Shown here one piece after another: positions 1 through 10,590 of a DNA stretch of 31,276 nucleotides; the first letter of the stretch is position 1, and each line of letters starts with the position of its first letter. The stretch lies in contig USAL01000011.1 of the NCBI GenBank assembly GCA_900552545.1, positions 1-31,276 of the forward strand, written 5' to 3'. The notes beneath the pieces were generated by a model. It did not search any database. It saw only the letters and a list, made by a program, of their open reading frames with translations, and was not told where the DNA came from. The stretch is from an uncultured Sutterella sp. (GTDB lineage Bacteria; Pseudomonadota; Gammaproteobacteria; Burkholderiales; Burkholderiaceae_F). The position numbers were made by a program, and so were the translations under genes.

Positions 1-1
1 C

Positions 2-265
2 GTTCACGCCACCAACGCGGGCGAAGCCACCTGGTTTGAATTCGCGCGCGAGATTGCGCGCCTCACGAAGGCCTCCGCCCACGTGCGTCCGATTGCAACC
101 GAGCAGTATCCAACGCCCGCACACCGCCCGACCTACAGCGTTTTGTCGCTCAGAAAGCTCAGATCCTGGGGCATCTGCCCGCGGGACTGGAAGGCGGCGC
201 TGGCCGATGCGCTTCGGAGCTCCGGCTGTTCCGACTATTCCGACTGTGAGGCGCAGTGCAAATGA
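2..265 (+). CDS. rfbD: dTDP-4-dehydrorhamnose reductase, C-terminal part (5' end outside window)
   Basis: Only the last 87 codons are present; the reading frame is open from base 2 to the TGA at 263-265. The protein end carries the family's typical closing pattern: an 'ATNAGEATWFEFA' stretch, then 'RPTYSVLS', a Leu-Arg-Lys segment, and a 'W..AL..AL' helix. RfbD makes the last step of dTDP-L-rhamnose synthesis in the cytoplasm, reducing dTDP-4-dehydrorhamnose with NAD(P)H. Its stop overlaps the next start in an ATGA arrangement, so it is translationally coupled to rfbB. The Cys-containing tail after the last helix is slightly longer than I would expect. The catalytic core cannot be judged because it lies outside the window. 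Confidence 0.85.
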   Translation, partial: VHATNAGEATWFEFAREIARLTKASAHVRPIATEQYPTPAHRPTYSVLSLRKLRSWGICPRDWKAALADALRSSGCSDYSDCEAQCK

Positions 266-1305
266 GCACCGGTTCGTCGGATTTTGAAAAAACCATCCTT
301 GTCACGGGCGGGGCCGGTTTCATCGGCACCAACTTCGTCGACTATTTCGCCGCGCGCCATCACGGAATCCGGCTCATCGACCTTGATGCGCTCACCTATG
401 CCGCGCACCCGGAATCCTTTGAGCGTCAGACGGCCATGCCCAACGTCGTCCCGGTTCAGGGCGACATCTGCGACGCGGCGCTTCTTGCGGAAATCTTTGA
501 AAAGTACGACGTCTCGGGCGTCATTCACTTCGCCGCCGAAAGCCATGTCGACAACTCCATTGCCGACCCGGTGAAGTTCGTCCGCACGAACGTGATGGGA
601 ACGGCGGCGCTTCTTGACGCCGCCAAGCGCCATTGGGAAAAGACCTCACGCCTTGCCTCGGCGCGCTTTCACCACATCTCGACCGACGAGGTCTTCGGAA
701 CGCTAGGCGCCGAGGGTCTTTTTACGGAAGACTCGCCCTACGCCCCCACGAGCCCCTATTCGGCAAGCAAGGCCTCGGCCGACCTGCTCGTCGAGGCCTA
801 CGCCAAGACCTTCGGCCTCAACACCACCATCTCGCACTGCTCAAACAACTTCGGCCCCTGGCAGCACGCCGAAAAGTTCATTCCGACCGTGATCCGCAAA
901 TGTCTGGCCCATGAGCCCATTCCGATCTACGGCACGGGCCTCAACATCCGCGACTGGCTCTGGGTTGAGGATCACTGCAGCGCGATTGAAACCATTTTCC
1001 TTCACGCCCGCGCTGGCAGCCGCTACGTCGTCAGCGCGCAGTGCGAGCGCACCAACCTTGAACTTGCCCGCACGATCTGTGCGCTTCTTGACCGCTTGCG
1101 TCCTTGGGCCGGACATAACTACGCCGAGCTCATCGACTTCGTCACCGACCGCCCCGGGCACGACTTTCGCTATGCCAGCTCGGCCGCACGCATCCGCGAC
1201 GAGCTCGGCTGGCAGCCTGCGGGCTCATTTGAAGCCATGCTCGAGCGTACGCTTGACTGGTACCTCGGACACGAAGCGGCGTTCAACCAGCCGCAGAGCC
1301 GTTAG
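262..1305 (+). CDS. rfbB: dTDP-glucose 4,6-dehydratase
   Basis: This is an extended short-chain dehydrogenase of 347 residues, close to the usual ~355. It converts dTDP-glucose to dTDP-4-keto-6-deoxyglucose for rhamnose and other deoxysugars of O-antigen or surface polysaccharide. Visible features are the NAD-binding GGAGFIG near residues 16-22, the 'STDEVFG' segment with Thr141, Asp142 and Glu143 (the dehydratase TDE catalytic triad region), and YSASK with Tyr166 and Lys170. I chose the ATG at 262 because it overlaps the rfbD stop (ATGA). A GTG at 256 is in frame and would add two residues. With rfbD it forms the visible end of a rhamnose operon, closed by the hairpin just downstream. Confidence 0.92.
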   Translation: MSTGSSDFEKTILVTGGAGFIGTNFVDYFAARHHGIRLIDLDALTYAAHPESFERQTAMPNVVPVQGDICDAALLAEIFEKYDVSGVIHFAAESHVDNSIADPVKFVRTNVMGTAALLDAAKRHWEKTSRLASARFHHISTDEVFGTLGAEGLFTEDSPYAPTSPYSASKASADLLVEAYAKTFGLNTTISHCSNNFGPWQHAEKFIPTVIRKCLAHEPIPIYGTGLNIRDWLWVEDHCSAIETIFLHARAGSRYVVSAQCERTNLELARTICALLDRLRPWAGHNYAELIDFVTDRPGHDFRYASSAARIRDELGWQPAGSFEAMLERTLDWYLGHEAAFNQPQSR

Positions 1306-1310
1306 GCACA

Positions 1311-1356
1311 AAAAAACCGCCGCTTCGAAACATAAACTTCAAGGCGGCGGTCTTTC
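1311..1356. terminator. Bidirectional rho-independent terminator between rfbB and the tusA-like gene
   Basis: A 7-bp GC stem (CCGCCGC at 1317-1323 with GCGGCGG at 1344-1350) has six A residues on its left and TCTTT on its right. It can therefore end both the plus-strand rfb operon and the minus-strand alaS-tusA transcript. Confidence 0.75.
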
Positions 1357-1374
1357 TGCAATCAAAAGTGCGGC

Positions 1375-1665
1375 TTAGGCAGGCCTGTGCTGCACGCGGC
1401 TCAAGGTGATCCCGTCGGAGAGAACCTCCTGCGAGAGAACCTTGTGTCCGCTTTGCTGTGCAAAGGTGCGGATGTCGGCCGGCGCATGTGGGTCGTCCGT
1501 GAGAACCGAGACGACCGCAAGCGGATCGGCGTTTTTGAGCGCCTTCTTCAAGCGCAGCACGGGCATGGGGCAGACAAGGCCGCGCAAGTCCAGCGCGTCC
1601 GCCACATCCGCCCCCACTCCCGGGGCTGCGCTCTTTTGGTCAAGGTTCTCGGTCATGCCGCTCAT
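1375..1665 (-). CDS. tusA: TusA/SirA-family sulfurtransferase-like protein
   Basis: This small protein of 96 residues has the family hallmark 'DLRGLVCPMPVLRLKKAL' near residues 26-43. The Cys-Pro-x-Pro box carries the sulfur-accepting Cys32. TusA-type proteins relay persulfide sulfur, for example to tRNA 2-thiouridine or molybdenum cofactor pathways, and paralogues serve selenium or sulfur metabolism; the exact role here is open. The first ~25 residues are an extra low-similarity leader. Starts are possible at 1665 or 1656 (ATG), and neither has a strong ribosome binding site. It begins 14 nt after the alaS stop and probably shares its transcript, which would end at the two-way terminator. 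Confidence 0.8.
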   Translation of the reverse strand: MSGMTENLDQKSAAPGVGADVADALDLRGLVCPMPVLRLKKALKNADPLAVVSVLTDDPHAPADIRTFAQQSGHKVLSQEVLSDGITLSRVQHRPA

Positions 1666-1679
1666 TGACTGCTTTACTT

Positions 1680-4319
1680 TTAGAGGCGTTCGGCAATCCA
1701 GGCCTTGGCGCTTTCGAGCGCCGCGGGAATCGCCGCAGCGTCGGTGGCGCCCGCCATGGCCATGTCGGGCTTGCCGCCGCCCTTGCCGCCGCACTGGTTG
1801 GCAACGAAGTTGACCAGTTCGCCCGCCTTGACGCGCGCCGTGAGATCCTTGGTCACGCCGGCGCACAGCTGCACCTTGGCGCCGCCCATCACGGCAAGAA
1901 CGATCACGGCCGAGCCGAAGCGATCCTTGAGGTTGTCCATCGTCTCACGCAGCGTCTTGGCATCCATGCCTTCGAGCGTTGCGGCAAGCACCTTGACGCC
2001 CTTGACGTCCTCGGCCTTGCTCACGATGTCGGCGCCCTGCTGGGCGGCCAACTTGGCCTTGAGCTCGGAAAGAGACTTCTCGAGCTGATGAACCGTCTCG
2101 GTGAGATGGTCGATCTTGCCCGGGAGCTCTTCGGCCGGGGTCTTGAGGCGCGCGGCAGCCGCGGTGAGCAGCGCAGCGTTCTTCTGCGCGAGCGCCACGG
2201 CGTTCATGCCGGTCACGGCCTCAATGCGGCGAACGCCCGCGGAGATGCCCGCTTCGCCCACCACCTTGAACGAGCCGATGTCGCCCGTGCGCTTGACATG
2301 CGTGCCGCCGCAGAATTCGCAGGAGCTGCCGATGTTCATCACGCGCACGGTCTGACCGTACTTCTCGCCAAAGAGCATCACGGCGCCCGTCTTCTTGGCC
2401 TCCTCGATCGGGAGCACGCGGCAGTCGGTTTCGGTGTTGGCCAGAATCTCGGCATTGACCTGATCCTCGATGGCTCGGATTTCATCGGCCGTCAGAGGCT
2501 TGTCGTGCGCAAAGTCAAAGCGCGTCACGAATTCGTTGACGAGGCTGCCCTTCTGGGCGACGTGCGCGCCGAGAACGTCGCGCAGCGCCTTGTGCATGAT
2601 GTGCGTCACCGAGTGGTTGCGCTCAATGGCGTGACGGCGCTCGGCGTTGACGTTGGCCGTAAAGACGTCGCCCTTGGAAACCGTACCTTCGGTGATGTGG
2701 CCCGCATGGCTGAAAACGCTGGCCTTGAGCTTGAAGCAGTCGGAGATCTTCACGATGCTCGAGCCGTTGACGAGCTCGCCTGCGTCGCCCACCTGGCCGC
2801 CCATCTCGGCGTAAAACGGCGTCTTGTCGAGCACGATGAGAACATCGTCGCCCGCAACGGCCGATTCGACCTGCGTGCCGTCCTTGTAGACCGCAAGCAC
2901 CTTGCAGCCTTCGGCCGAGAGCGTGTCGTAGCCCACGAACTCGTTGTTGTCGCCCGTAAAGAGCACGTCGGCGGCAATCTTGAACTTGCCGGCTGCGCGC
3001 GCCTTGTCCTTTTGCTCCTGCATGGCGCGGTCAAACGCCTCGAGGTCGACATAAATTCCACGTTCGCGGCAGACGTCGCCCGTGAGATCGACCGGGAAGC
3101 CGTAGGTGTCGTGCAGCTTGAAGGCCACGTCGCCGGGGAGCTTGCCGTCCTTGGCGTTGGCGATGGCCTCTTCGAGAATCTGCATGCCGTTGGAGAGCGT
3201 CTGCAGGAAGCGCTCCTCTTCGGCGCGGATCGTCTGCGCAATCTCGGGCTTCTTCAGTTCCGGATAGATGTCGCCCATTTCGACGGCAAGCGGCTCGACG
3301 AGCTTGTAGAAGAAGAGGCCGCGGGCGCCGAGCTTGTAGCCGTGGCGGATGGCGCGGCGGCAGATGCGGCGCAGCACGTAGGCTCGGCCTTCATTGCCGG
3401 GCTTGACGCCGTCGGCGATGGCAAAGGCGCAGGAACGGATGTGGTCGGCGATCACCTTGAGCGACGGGCACTGCGGATCAACGTTCGTGGCACCCACCTC
3501 CTCGACGGCCTTCTTGGCGGCGGCCATGAGGTTCTGGAAGAGGTCGATGTCGTAGTTGGTCGGGACATCCTGCAGCACGGAGGCCAGACGCTCCAAGCCC
3601 ATGCCGGTATCGATGTTCGGACGCGGCAGACGGTTGAGCTTGCCGGAGGTGTCGCGGTTGAATTGCGTGAACACCAGGTTCCAGATTTCCATGTAGCGGT
3701 CGCCGTCCTCGTCGGGGCTCCCCGGAGGGCCGCCCTGGACCTTGGGGCCGCGGTCGTAGAAGATTTCCGAGCAGGGGCCGCAGGGACCGGTGTCGCCCAT
3801 CATCCAGAAGTTGTCGGACATGTAGCGCGCACCCTTGTTGTCGCCGATGCGCACGATGCGCTCCTTGGGAACGCCGATTTCCTTGTTCCAGATGTCGTAG
3901 GCTTCATCGTCTTCGAAGTAGACGGTGACCCAGAGCCGCTCGGCAGGAAGCTTGTAGACCGTGGTGAGAAGCTCCCAGGCCCACTGAATCGCCTCGCGCT
4001 TGAAGTAGTCGCCGAAGCTGAAGTTGCCGAGCATCTCAAAGAACGTGTGGTGACGCGCGGTGTAGCCCACGTTGTCGAGGTCGTTGTGCTTGCCTCCGGC
4101 GCGAATGCACTTCTGGGAAGTCGTGGCGCGCTTGAGGCTCTTGTCGAGTCCGAGGAAGTTGTCCTTGAACTGATTCATGCCCGCATTTGTAAAAAGCAGG
4201 GTCGGATCGTTGTGGGGAACAACGGGGCTCGACGGAATGATCGGATGCCCCTTGCTTTCGAAAAACTTCAGATAGGCCGTGCGGATCTGCGCGGCCGTCA
4301 TGTAAGTAGCGGGTTTCAT
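1680..4319 (-). CDS. alaS: Alanyl-tRNA synthetase
   Basis: The protein has 879 residues, the normal length for bacterial AlaRS. It charges tRNA-Ala and edits Ser/Gly mischarging. In order, one sees the class II catalytic core (N-terminal 'FF.SKGH' segment, 'TNAGMNQFK', 'FFEMLGNFSFGDYFK'), the tRNA-recognition helices, and the editing domain. The editing zinc motif is HxxxH at about His569/His573 with the CGGTH cluster around Cys670 and His674. A C-Ala domain ending with a Gly-rich 'GGKGGGKPDMAMAG' segment follows. The annotated ATG (4319) gives six residues before a second Met that fits the family start equally well; no clear Shine-Dalgarno is seen for either. Confidence 0.97.
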   Translation of the reverse strand: MKPATYMTAAQIRTAYLKFFESKGHPIIPSSPVVPHNDPTLLFTNAGMNQFKDNFLGLDKSLKRATTSQKCIRAGGKHNDLDNVGYTARHHTFFEMLGNFSFGDYFKREAIQWAWELLTTVYKLPAERLWVTVYFEDDEAYDIWNKEIGVPKERIVRIGDNKGARYMSDNFWMMGDTGPCGPCSEIFYDRGPKVQGGPPGSPDEDGDRYMEIWNLVFTQFNRDTSGKLNRLPRPNIDTGMGLERLASVLQDVPTNYDIDLFQNLMAAAKKAVEEVGATNVDPQCPSLKVIADHIRSCAFAIADGVKPGNEGRAYVLRRICRRAIRHGYKLGARGLFFYKLVEPLAVEMGDIYPELKKPEIAQTIRAEEERFLQTLSNGMQILEEAIANAKDGKLPGDVAFKLHDTYGFPVDLTGDVCRERGIYVDLEAFDRAMQEQKDKARAAGKFKIAADVLFTGDNNEFVGYDTLSAEGCKVLAVYKDGTQVESAVAGDDVLIVLDKTPFYAEMGGQVGDAGELVNGSSIVKISDCFKLKASVFSHAGHITEGTVSKGDVFTANVNAERRHAIERNHSVTHIMHKALRDVLGAHVAQKGSLVNEFVTRFDFAHDKPLTADEIRAIEDQVNAEILANTETDCRVLPIEEAKKTGAVMLFGEKYGQTVRVMNIGSSCEFCGGTHVKRTGDIGSFKVVGEAGISAGVRRIEAVTGMNAVALAQKNAALLTAAAARLKTPAEELPGKIDHLTETVHQLEKSLSELKAKLAAQQGADIVSKAEDVKGVKVLAATLEGMDAKTLRETMDNLKDRFGSAVIVLAVMGGAKVQLCAGVTKDLTARVKAGELVNFVANQCGGKGGGKPDMAMAGATDAAAIPAALESAKAWIAERL

Positions 4320-4408
4320 GAAGATAGCTGATAGAGAAGCACATGCCGGCCGTCGCAGGCCCCCGAGGGCGGCGAAGAACCGGACATGTAAAACAGTAAA
4401 GTCGTTGG

Positions 4409-4436
4409 ATTTTAGCGCGCCGGCTCGACTTCCAAA
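4409..4436 (-). promoter_or_regulatory. Possible sigma70 promoter for alaS
   Basis: Read on the minus strand, TTTGGA (4431-4436) and TAAAAT (4409-4414) are separated by 16 nt, about 90 nt upstream of the alaS start. The -10 is a 5/6 match and the -35 is weak, so this is tentative. Confidence 0.35.
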
Positions 4437-4557
4437 ATTTTTGGTCGGCCCGCGTGCACCACGCCTGCGGCATCAAGAGCCCAGGCTTTATGGCGGAGGC
4501 GGCGCAAAAACCTTCGTTCCTGCCGCCTTCTTTTGCGTCGATTTGTGGATCCTGCCC

Positions 4558-5895
4558 CTATACCTTGAGCGCACCGGCGATGCGCTCGGCACAGCTTCTG
4601 GCAAGCGCCTCATCGTCGGCTTCGACCATGATGCGAAGCAGCGGCTCCGTCCCCGAGGGACGAATCAGCACGCGGCCGCGGTCACCGAGCTCCTTTTGCT
4701 CCCAGTCGATCTCGTCGACAAACGCCTTGTCGCTCTTGTAGTCAAATCCTTTTTCAATCTGCTTGTTGATGAGCACCTGCGGCATCAGATGCAAGTCGGC
4801 CGTGAGATCGGCCAGACTCTTTTTCTGCGAGCGCATCGCCGTCAGCACCTGAAGCGCGCTCACGATTCCGTCTCCCGTCGTCTGGTGATCAAGCGCAATG
4901 ATGTGGCCCGAGCTCTCGCCGCCGTAAAGCCACCCCTTCTGGCGCAGAAGCTCCATCACGTAGCGATCGCCCACCTTGGCGCGGACAAACTCGATGCCCA
5001 TGCGCGCGAAGTTCTTTTCAAGCGCGAAGTTGGTCATGAGCGTGCCAACCACGCCCGACTTCTTGTTTCGCTGAAAGATCTTGTCGCAGGCAATGACGTA
5101 AAGCAGTGCGTCGCCGTTGTAGAGGTGTCCCCCGGCATCGGCCATGATGAGTCGGTCGGCGTCGCCGTCAAAGGCCAGCCCATAGTCGGCGCCGGCTGCG
5201 GCCACACGTGCGGGTAGGTCGTCGGTGTGCGTTGCGCCCACGCCGTCATTGATGTTGAAGCCGTCCGGGTTGACGCCTTCGAGAACCACCTCGGCGCCAA
5301 GCTCATGAAAGACGGCTGGCGCAACGTGGTAGGCCGCGCCGTTGGCGCAGTCGAGATAAAGCTTCATCCCCTTGAGATCAAGATCGCTCGGAAAGACGCT
5401 CTTGCAGAATTCGACATAACGCCCGGCAGCATCGTCAAGTCGCCGGGCCTTGCCGAGATGGTGGCTCTCCACGCAGGAAAAGCCCTTGAGCATTTCGGCT
5501 TCGATTTCCTCTTCGACCGCATCGGGCAGTTTCGTTCCCTCGCGCGAAAAGAACTTGATGCCGTTGTCGTGATAGGGATTGTGGCTGGCGCTGATCACAA
5601 CGCCAGCGTCAAGCCGCAGCGCACGCGTGAGATAGGCCACGGCCGGCGTCGGGATCGGGCCGCAGAGCACCACGTCGACGCCGGCCGACGAAAAGCCCGC
5701 CTGCAGGGCGGCTTCAAGCATGTAGCCCGATACGCGCGTGTCCTTACCGATCAAAACGCAGGCGCGCTCCGCTGCGGCGTGCTTGAGAAACACGCGTCCG
5801 GCCGCCTGTCCGAGCAACAGCACGAAATCGGGTGAAATCGGCGGCTGTCCCACGCGTCCCCGGATGCCGTCAGTGCCAAAGTAATGCCGTGCCAT
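4558..5895 (-). CDS. glmM: Phosphoglucosamine mutase
   Basis: At 445 residues this matches E. coli GlmM in length. It interconverts glucosamine-6-phosphate and glucosamine-1-phosphate in the cytoplasm, supplying UDP-GlcNAc for peptidoglycan and LPS. Seen in order: 'FGTDGIRG' near the N-terminus, the phosphoserine loop 'ISASHNP' (Ser104 is the expected phosphorylated residue), the metal-binding 'DGDADR' loop, a sugar-binding 'GGESSGH' loop, and the phosphate-binding 'RPSGTEPLLR' near the C-terminus. The start has a good Shine-Dalgarno (GGAG, 9 nt before the ATG). It lies 148 nt after folP, with a perfect TATAAT in that gap, so it can be transcribed both with folP and separately. Confidence 0.96.
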   Translation of the reverse strand: MARHYFGTDGIRGRVGQPPISPDFVLLLGQAAGRVFLKHAAAERACVLIGKDTRVSGYMLEAALQAGFSSAGVDVVLCGPIPTPAVAYLTRALRLDAGVVISASHNPYHDNGIKFFSREGTKLPDAVEEEIEAEMLKGFSCVESHHLGKARRLDDAAGRYVEFCKSVFPSDLDLKGMKLYLDCANGAAYHVAPAVFHELGAEVVLEGVNPDGFNINDGVGATHTDDLPARVAAAGADYGLAFDGDADRLIMADAGGHLYNGDALLYVIACDKIFQRNKKSGVVGTLMTNFALEKNFARMGIEFVRAKVGDRYVMELLRQKGWLYGGESSGHIIALDHQTTGDGIVSALQVLTAMRSQKKSLADLTADLHLMPQVLINKQIEKGFDYKSDKAFVDEIDWEQKELGDRGRVLIRPSGTEPLLRIMVEADDEALARSCAERIAGALKV

Positions 5896-5976
5896 AAGAT
5901 TTCACTCCTTTTTCGATTTGCCGCCCTCGACCGCCTTGCATGAGGCAACACGCCGTAGGCGCTGTCTTTGGCGCGA

Positions 5977-5998
5977 ATTATAGGTAGGAGTCACTACC
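5977..5998 (-). promoter_or_regulatory. glmM promoter -10 with adjoining inverted repeat
   Basis: A perfect TATAAT lies at 5977-5982 on the minus strand, 82 nt before the glmM start. Next to it, where the spacer between -10 and -35 would be, sits the inverted repeat GGTAG-N6-CTACC (5983-5998). The -35 is poor, which would suit an activated or repressed promoter. Confidence 0.5.
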
Positions 5999-6043
5999 GG
6001 CGTTGCGCTGATGCGCCCCTTGCGAGGGCAGGCAGAAAATTCG

Positions 6044-6949
6044 TTAGCCGCCTTCGGCCGAGCGTACGGCGCTCCAGACGGCAAGCGCATCACGGGTCTC
6101 GCGCACGTCATGCACGCGCAGAATACGCGCGCCGCGCTCGGCCGCAAGAAGCGCCCCGGCAACGCTTGCAGCGACGCGCTCACGCGGCTCCTTGATGCCG
6201 GTGACGGCTCCGAGCGACGACTTGCGCGAAAGTCCCATCAGACACGGACGTCCGAGCGCCGCATATCGTCGCGTAGCTGCCAAAACGGCAAAGTTTTCCT
6301 CAACATTTTTGCCAAACCCAAAGCCGGCATCCCAGCAGATGCGCGCTGAATCAACCCCTGCGGCAAGAAGCGCCGCCTCGCGGCGACGCAAATACGCTTC
6401 GACCCGCGCAACGACGTCGGCTTCGCCCACGGCCCTTGCACCTTTGTCGCAACCAGCAAGCCCCGCCTCTGCCGCACCGTGCATGATGACGAGTCCCGCC
6501 GTAGAGGCTGCGGCAACCTCAAGTGCGCCGGGAACCTCAAAAGCGCGCACATCATTGAGAATCGCCGCCCCTGCCTGCAGCGCCCGGCGCATCACCTCGG
6601 GCTGGCTTGTATCGACCGAAACAAGATGGCCCTGCTCGCAGAGCGCCTCAAGCACGGGCATCACGCGCCGCAGCTCCTCATCGACAGACACCGCCCCGGC
6701 GCTGGGGCGCGTCGACTCGCCGCCGATGTCGATGATGTCGGCCCCGTCCTCGGTCATCTGCTGCGCCCAGTCGAGCGCCCGTGCCTTGCCGTCGTGGTGT
6801 CCGCCGTCGGAAAAGGAGTCGGGCGTGACGTTGAGAATTCCCATGATGAGCGGACGGGAAAGGTCAAGAAGCCGGCCGCCGCACGACCAATACCTCGCCA
6901 AACCGTCCTTGTCCACGGTGCTAGGGGACATGGTGTCTGAAGCTTGCAT
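6044..6949 (-). CDS. folP: Dihydropteroate synthase
   Basis: The product has 301 residues. It condenses 6-hydroxymethyl-7,8-dihydropterin pyrophosphate with p-aminobenzoate in folate synthesis and is the sulfonamide target. TIM-barrel motifs appear in order: 'MGILNVTPDSFSDGG', 'IDIGGESTRP', 'VSVDTSQPEV', 'ILNDVRAF', 'DAGFGFGKN', 'GLSRKSSLG' and a C-terminal 'RVHDV'. It is slightly longer than E. coli FolP (~282) because of a leader of about 30 residues before the first motif. The start at 6949 has an AAAGGAA ribosome binding site. It sits between ftsH and glmM, an order conserved in many proteobacteria. A hairpin just after ftsH suggests that folP is only partly co-transcribed with it. Confidence 0.95.
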   Translation of the reverse strand: MQASDTMSPSTVDKDGLARYWSCGGRLLDLSRPLIMGILNVTPDSFSDGGHHDGKARALDWAQQMTEDGADIIDIGGESTRPSAGAVSVDEELRRVMPVLEALCEQGHLVSVDTSQPEVMRRALQAGAAILNDVRAFEVPGALEVAAASTAGLVIMHGAAEAGLAGCDKGARAVGEADVVARVEAYLRRREAALLAAGVDSARICWDAGFGFGKNVEENFAVLAATRRYAALGRPCLMGLSRKSSLGAVTGIKEPRERVAASVAGALLAAERGARILRVHDVRETRDALAVWSAVRSAEGG

Positions 6950-7006
6950 CTGAGTTTCCTTTGCGTCTATTGCACGTTTTCGAGGCTGTGCTCGTTTTTT
7001 TTTCGG

Positions 7007-7060
7007 AACAAAACGGCGGGCGAAGTCCGTGCGCTCACATGAGCGCGGCTTCGTCCGCCG
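7007..7060 (-). terminator. Hairpin terminator after ftsH
   Basis: A long stem pairs 7014-7036 with 7038-7060 (outer CGGCGG/CCGCCG with a few mismatches, inner GCGCTCA/TGAGCGC). It is followed on the minus strand by TTTTGTT. It lies 35 nt after the ftsH stop and would reduce readthrough into folP. Confidence 0.65.
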
Positions 7061-7094
7061 ATTGCAGGTTCAACTGTTTTCAGACCAACCACCG

Positions 7095-9308
<2,214 letters not shown>

Positions 9309-9580
9309 GATACTTTCCCTCTTTGTCTTGCTTTGAGAAGAAGACTCTGCAAAAAACGTTCTTTTTCCGCCCCTGCGGCCAAATCCTGCGCATCGCGCCC
9401 GGACGACCTGCGCCGTCGGCCCCTGCGCATGAAGCCGCACCTCAAGCGGACAAAATAGCAGACTAAGCCTATCGGAAAACCGCCGCCTTGTCCCGTAGTT
9501 TCCCCGATCAATTGGTTAATAACAGTTACGTGAGAGGCCAGCGGCGCAACACTTCGCCCCCAAAGAAGGCGGCCTCTCCA

Positions 9581-9620
9581 CGCCTTATTACGCCCTATTT
9601 CGCCTTGTATCGCACTATTT
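9581..9620. repeat. Four imperfect 10-nt tandem units after rlmE
   Basis: The stretch divides into four units of the form CGCc(t/c)TATT(t/a): CGCCTTATTA, CGCCCTATTT, CGCCTTGTAT and CGCACTATTT. The last unit overlaps the rlmE stop codon. Just beyond lies an inverted repeat (GAGAGGCC 9532-9539 with GGCCTCTC near 9571-9578) without a T-run. Confidence 0.5.
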
Positions 9621-10268
9621 CGGGGCCTTGAGCCCGCGGGCGACGACGTACATCTCGGCGCTTGAGTTGCGGCTTGCCTCGGGCTTTCTCTGCGCCACGC
9701 TCTTGAAGCTCTTTTTGCAGGCCTCGATGAACTGCGAGTAGCCCGAGCCCTGAAAGGCCTTGGTGACGAAGACGCCGTTCTCCTTCAAGTGCTCGAGCGC
9801 AAAGTCAAGGGCGAGCTCGTTCAAAAGCAGGCTCGCGCCCGAGTCAACCATCGCCACGCCCGAGAGGTTGGGCGCCATGTCGCTGATGACGACGTCGACC
9901 TTGCCGCCCTCGAGAATCTCCGAGAGCTTGTCGGCGACGTCCTGTTCGCGGAAGTCGCCCTGCAGAAAGATCGCCCCGTCGACGGGCTCCATCGGAAGGA
10001 TGTCCATGGCGATGATGCGCCCGTTCAACGCCCCCGTTTTGTCCGAGAGCCTTGCGCGCACGACCTGCGTCCAGCTGCCTGGGGCGCTGCCGAGGTCGAC
10101 CACGGTCATGCCGGGCGCAAACAGATGCTCGCGCTCGTCGAGCTCAAGCAGTTTGTAGGCCGAACGGGCGCGGTACCCCTCGGCACGCGAGCGCTTCACG
10201 AACGGATCGTTGATGTGGCGTTCGATCCAGGCACGGTTGGAACGCAGCTTTTTCAGAGACTTAGGCAT
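9615..10268 (-). CDS. rlmE: 23S rRNA 2'-O-ribose U2552 methyltransferase
   Basis: The protein has 217 residues and is FtsJ/RrmJ-like; E. coli RlmE has 209. It methylates U2552 in the A loop of 23S rRNA using SAM, late in 50S assembly. Motifs seen are 'RSAYKLLELDE' with the catalytic Lys, 'VVDLGSAPGSWTQV' (SAM-binding motif I), 'DVVISDMAPNLSG' (catalytic Asp), 'VTKAFQG' (catalytic Lys) and a 'KPEASRNSSAEMYVVA' end with the catalytic Glu. So the K-D-K-E tetrad is complete. It starts the rlmE-ftsH-folP-glmM block and is divergent from yhbY, a classic proteobacterial arrangement. The Shine-Dalgarno is weak; a TATTTT lies only ~10 nt upstream of the start. Confidence 0.95.
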   Translation of the reverse strand: MPKSLKKLRSNRAWIERHINDPFVKRSRAEGYRARSAYKLLELDEREHLFAPGMTVVDLGSAPGSWTQVVRARLSDKTGALNGRIIAMDILPMEPVDGAIFLQGDFREQDVADKLSEILEGGKVDVVISDMAPNLSGVAMVDSGASLLLNELALDFALEHLKENGVFVTKAFQGSGYSQFIEACKKSFKSVAQRKPEASRNSSAEMYVVARGLKAPK

Positions 10269-10590
10269 AACTCAAGCTAAAATAGCGGGTCTGACTTTTC
10301 ATCCGTCATATTTTTTGACATCCCGCCCGAAAAGGACAACACGAAAAAGGATGCGAAAGGCGCCCAGCCGCGGGCTTTGAACGCCCGGCTCGGCTTCTTC
10401 CATGCGCCTGCCGCGCACTTATCACGCGCGTTTTTCGCACGAAGCGCACGCGACGCGGCGCTTCTTTCCCAAGGCACGCCCGACTCTGACTTCCGTCACC
10501 CCCGACAAACCGTTCGGGGAAAGCCGGCGCAGGCTGCCTTTGAGAGGCCTTTCTCCGGGCGAATCTTTTCTTATTTAGAAACCATCATTT
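10269..10590. other. Divergent rlmE/yhbY intergenic region
   Basis: The 322 nt between two divergent genes must hold both promoters. On the plus strand a perfect TTGACA (10315-10320) has no matching -10 at 17 nt. On the minus strand TATTTT lies at 10278-10283. Nothing stronger was found, and no credible small gene. Confidence 0.4.

Noticed and set aside
1665..4331. 888-codon open frame on the plus strand
   Set aside because: It is the exact antisense of alaS, a product of high-GC codon bias. The minus-strand protein has all AlaRS motifs; this one has none.
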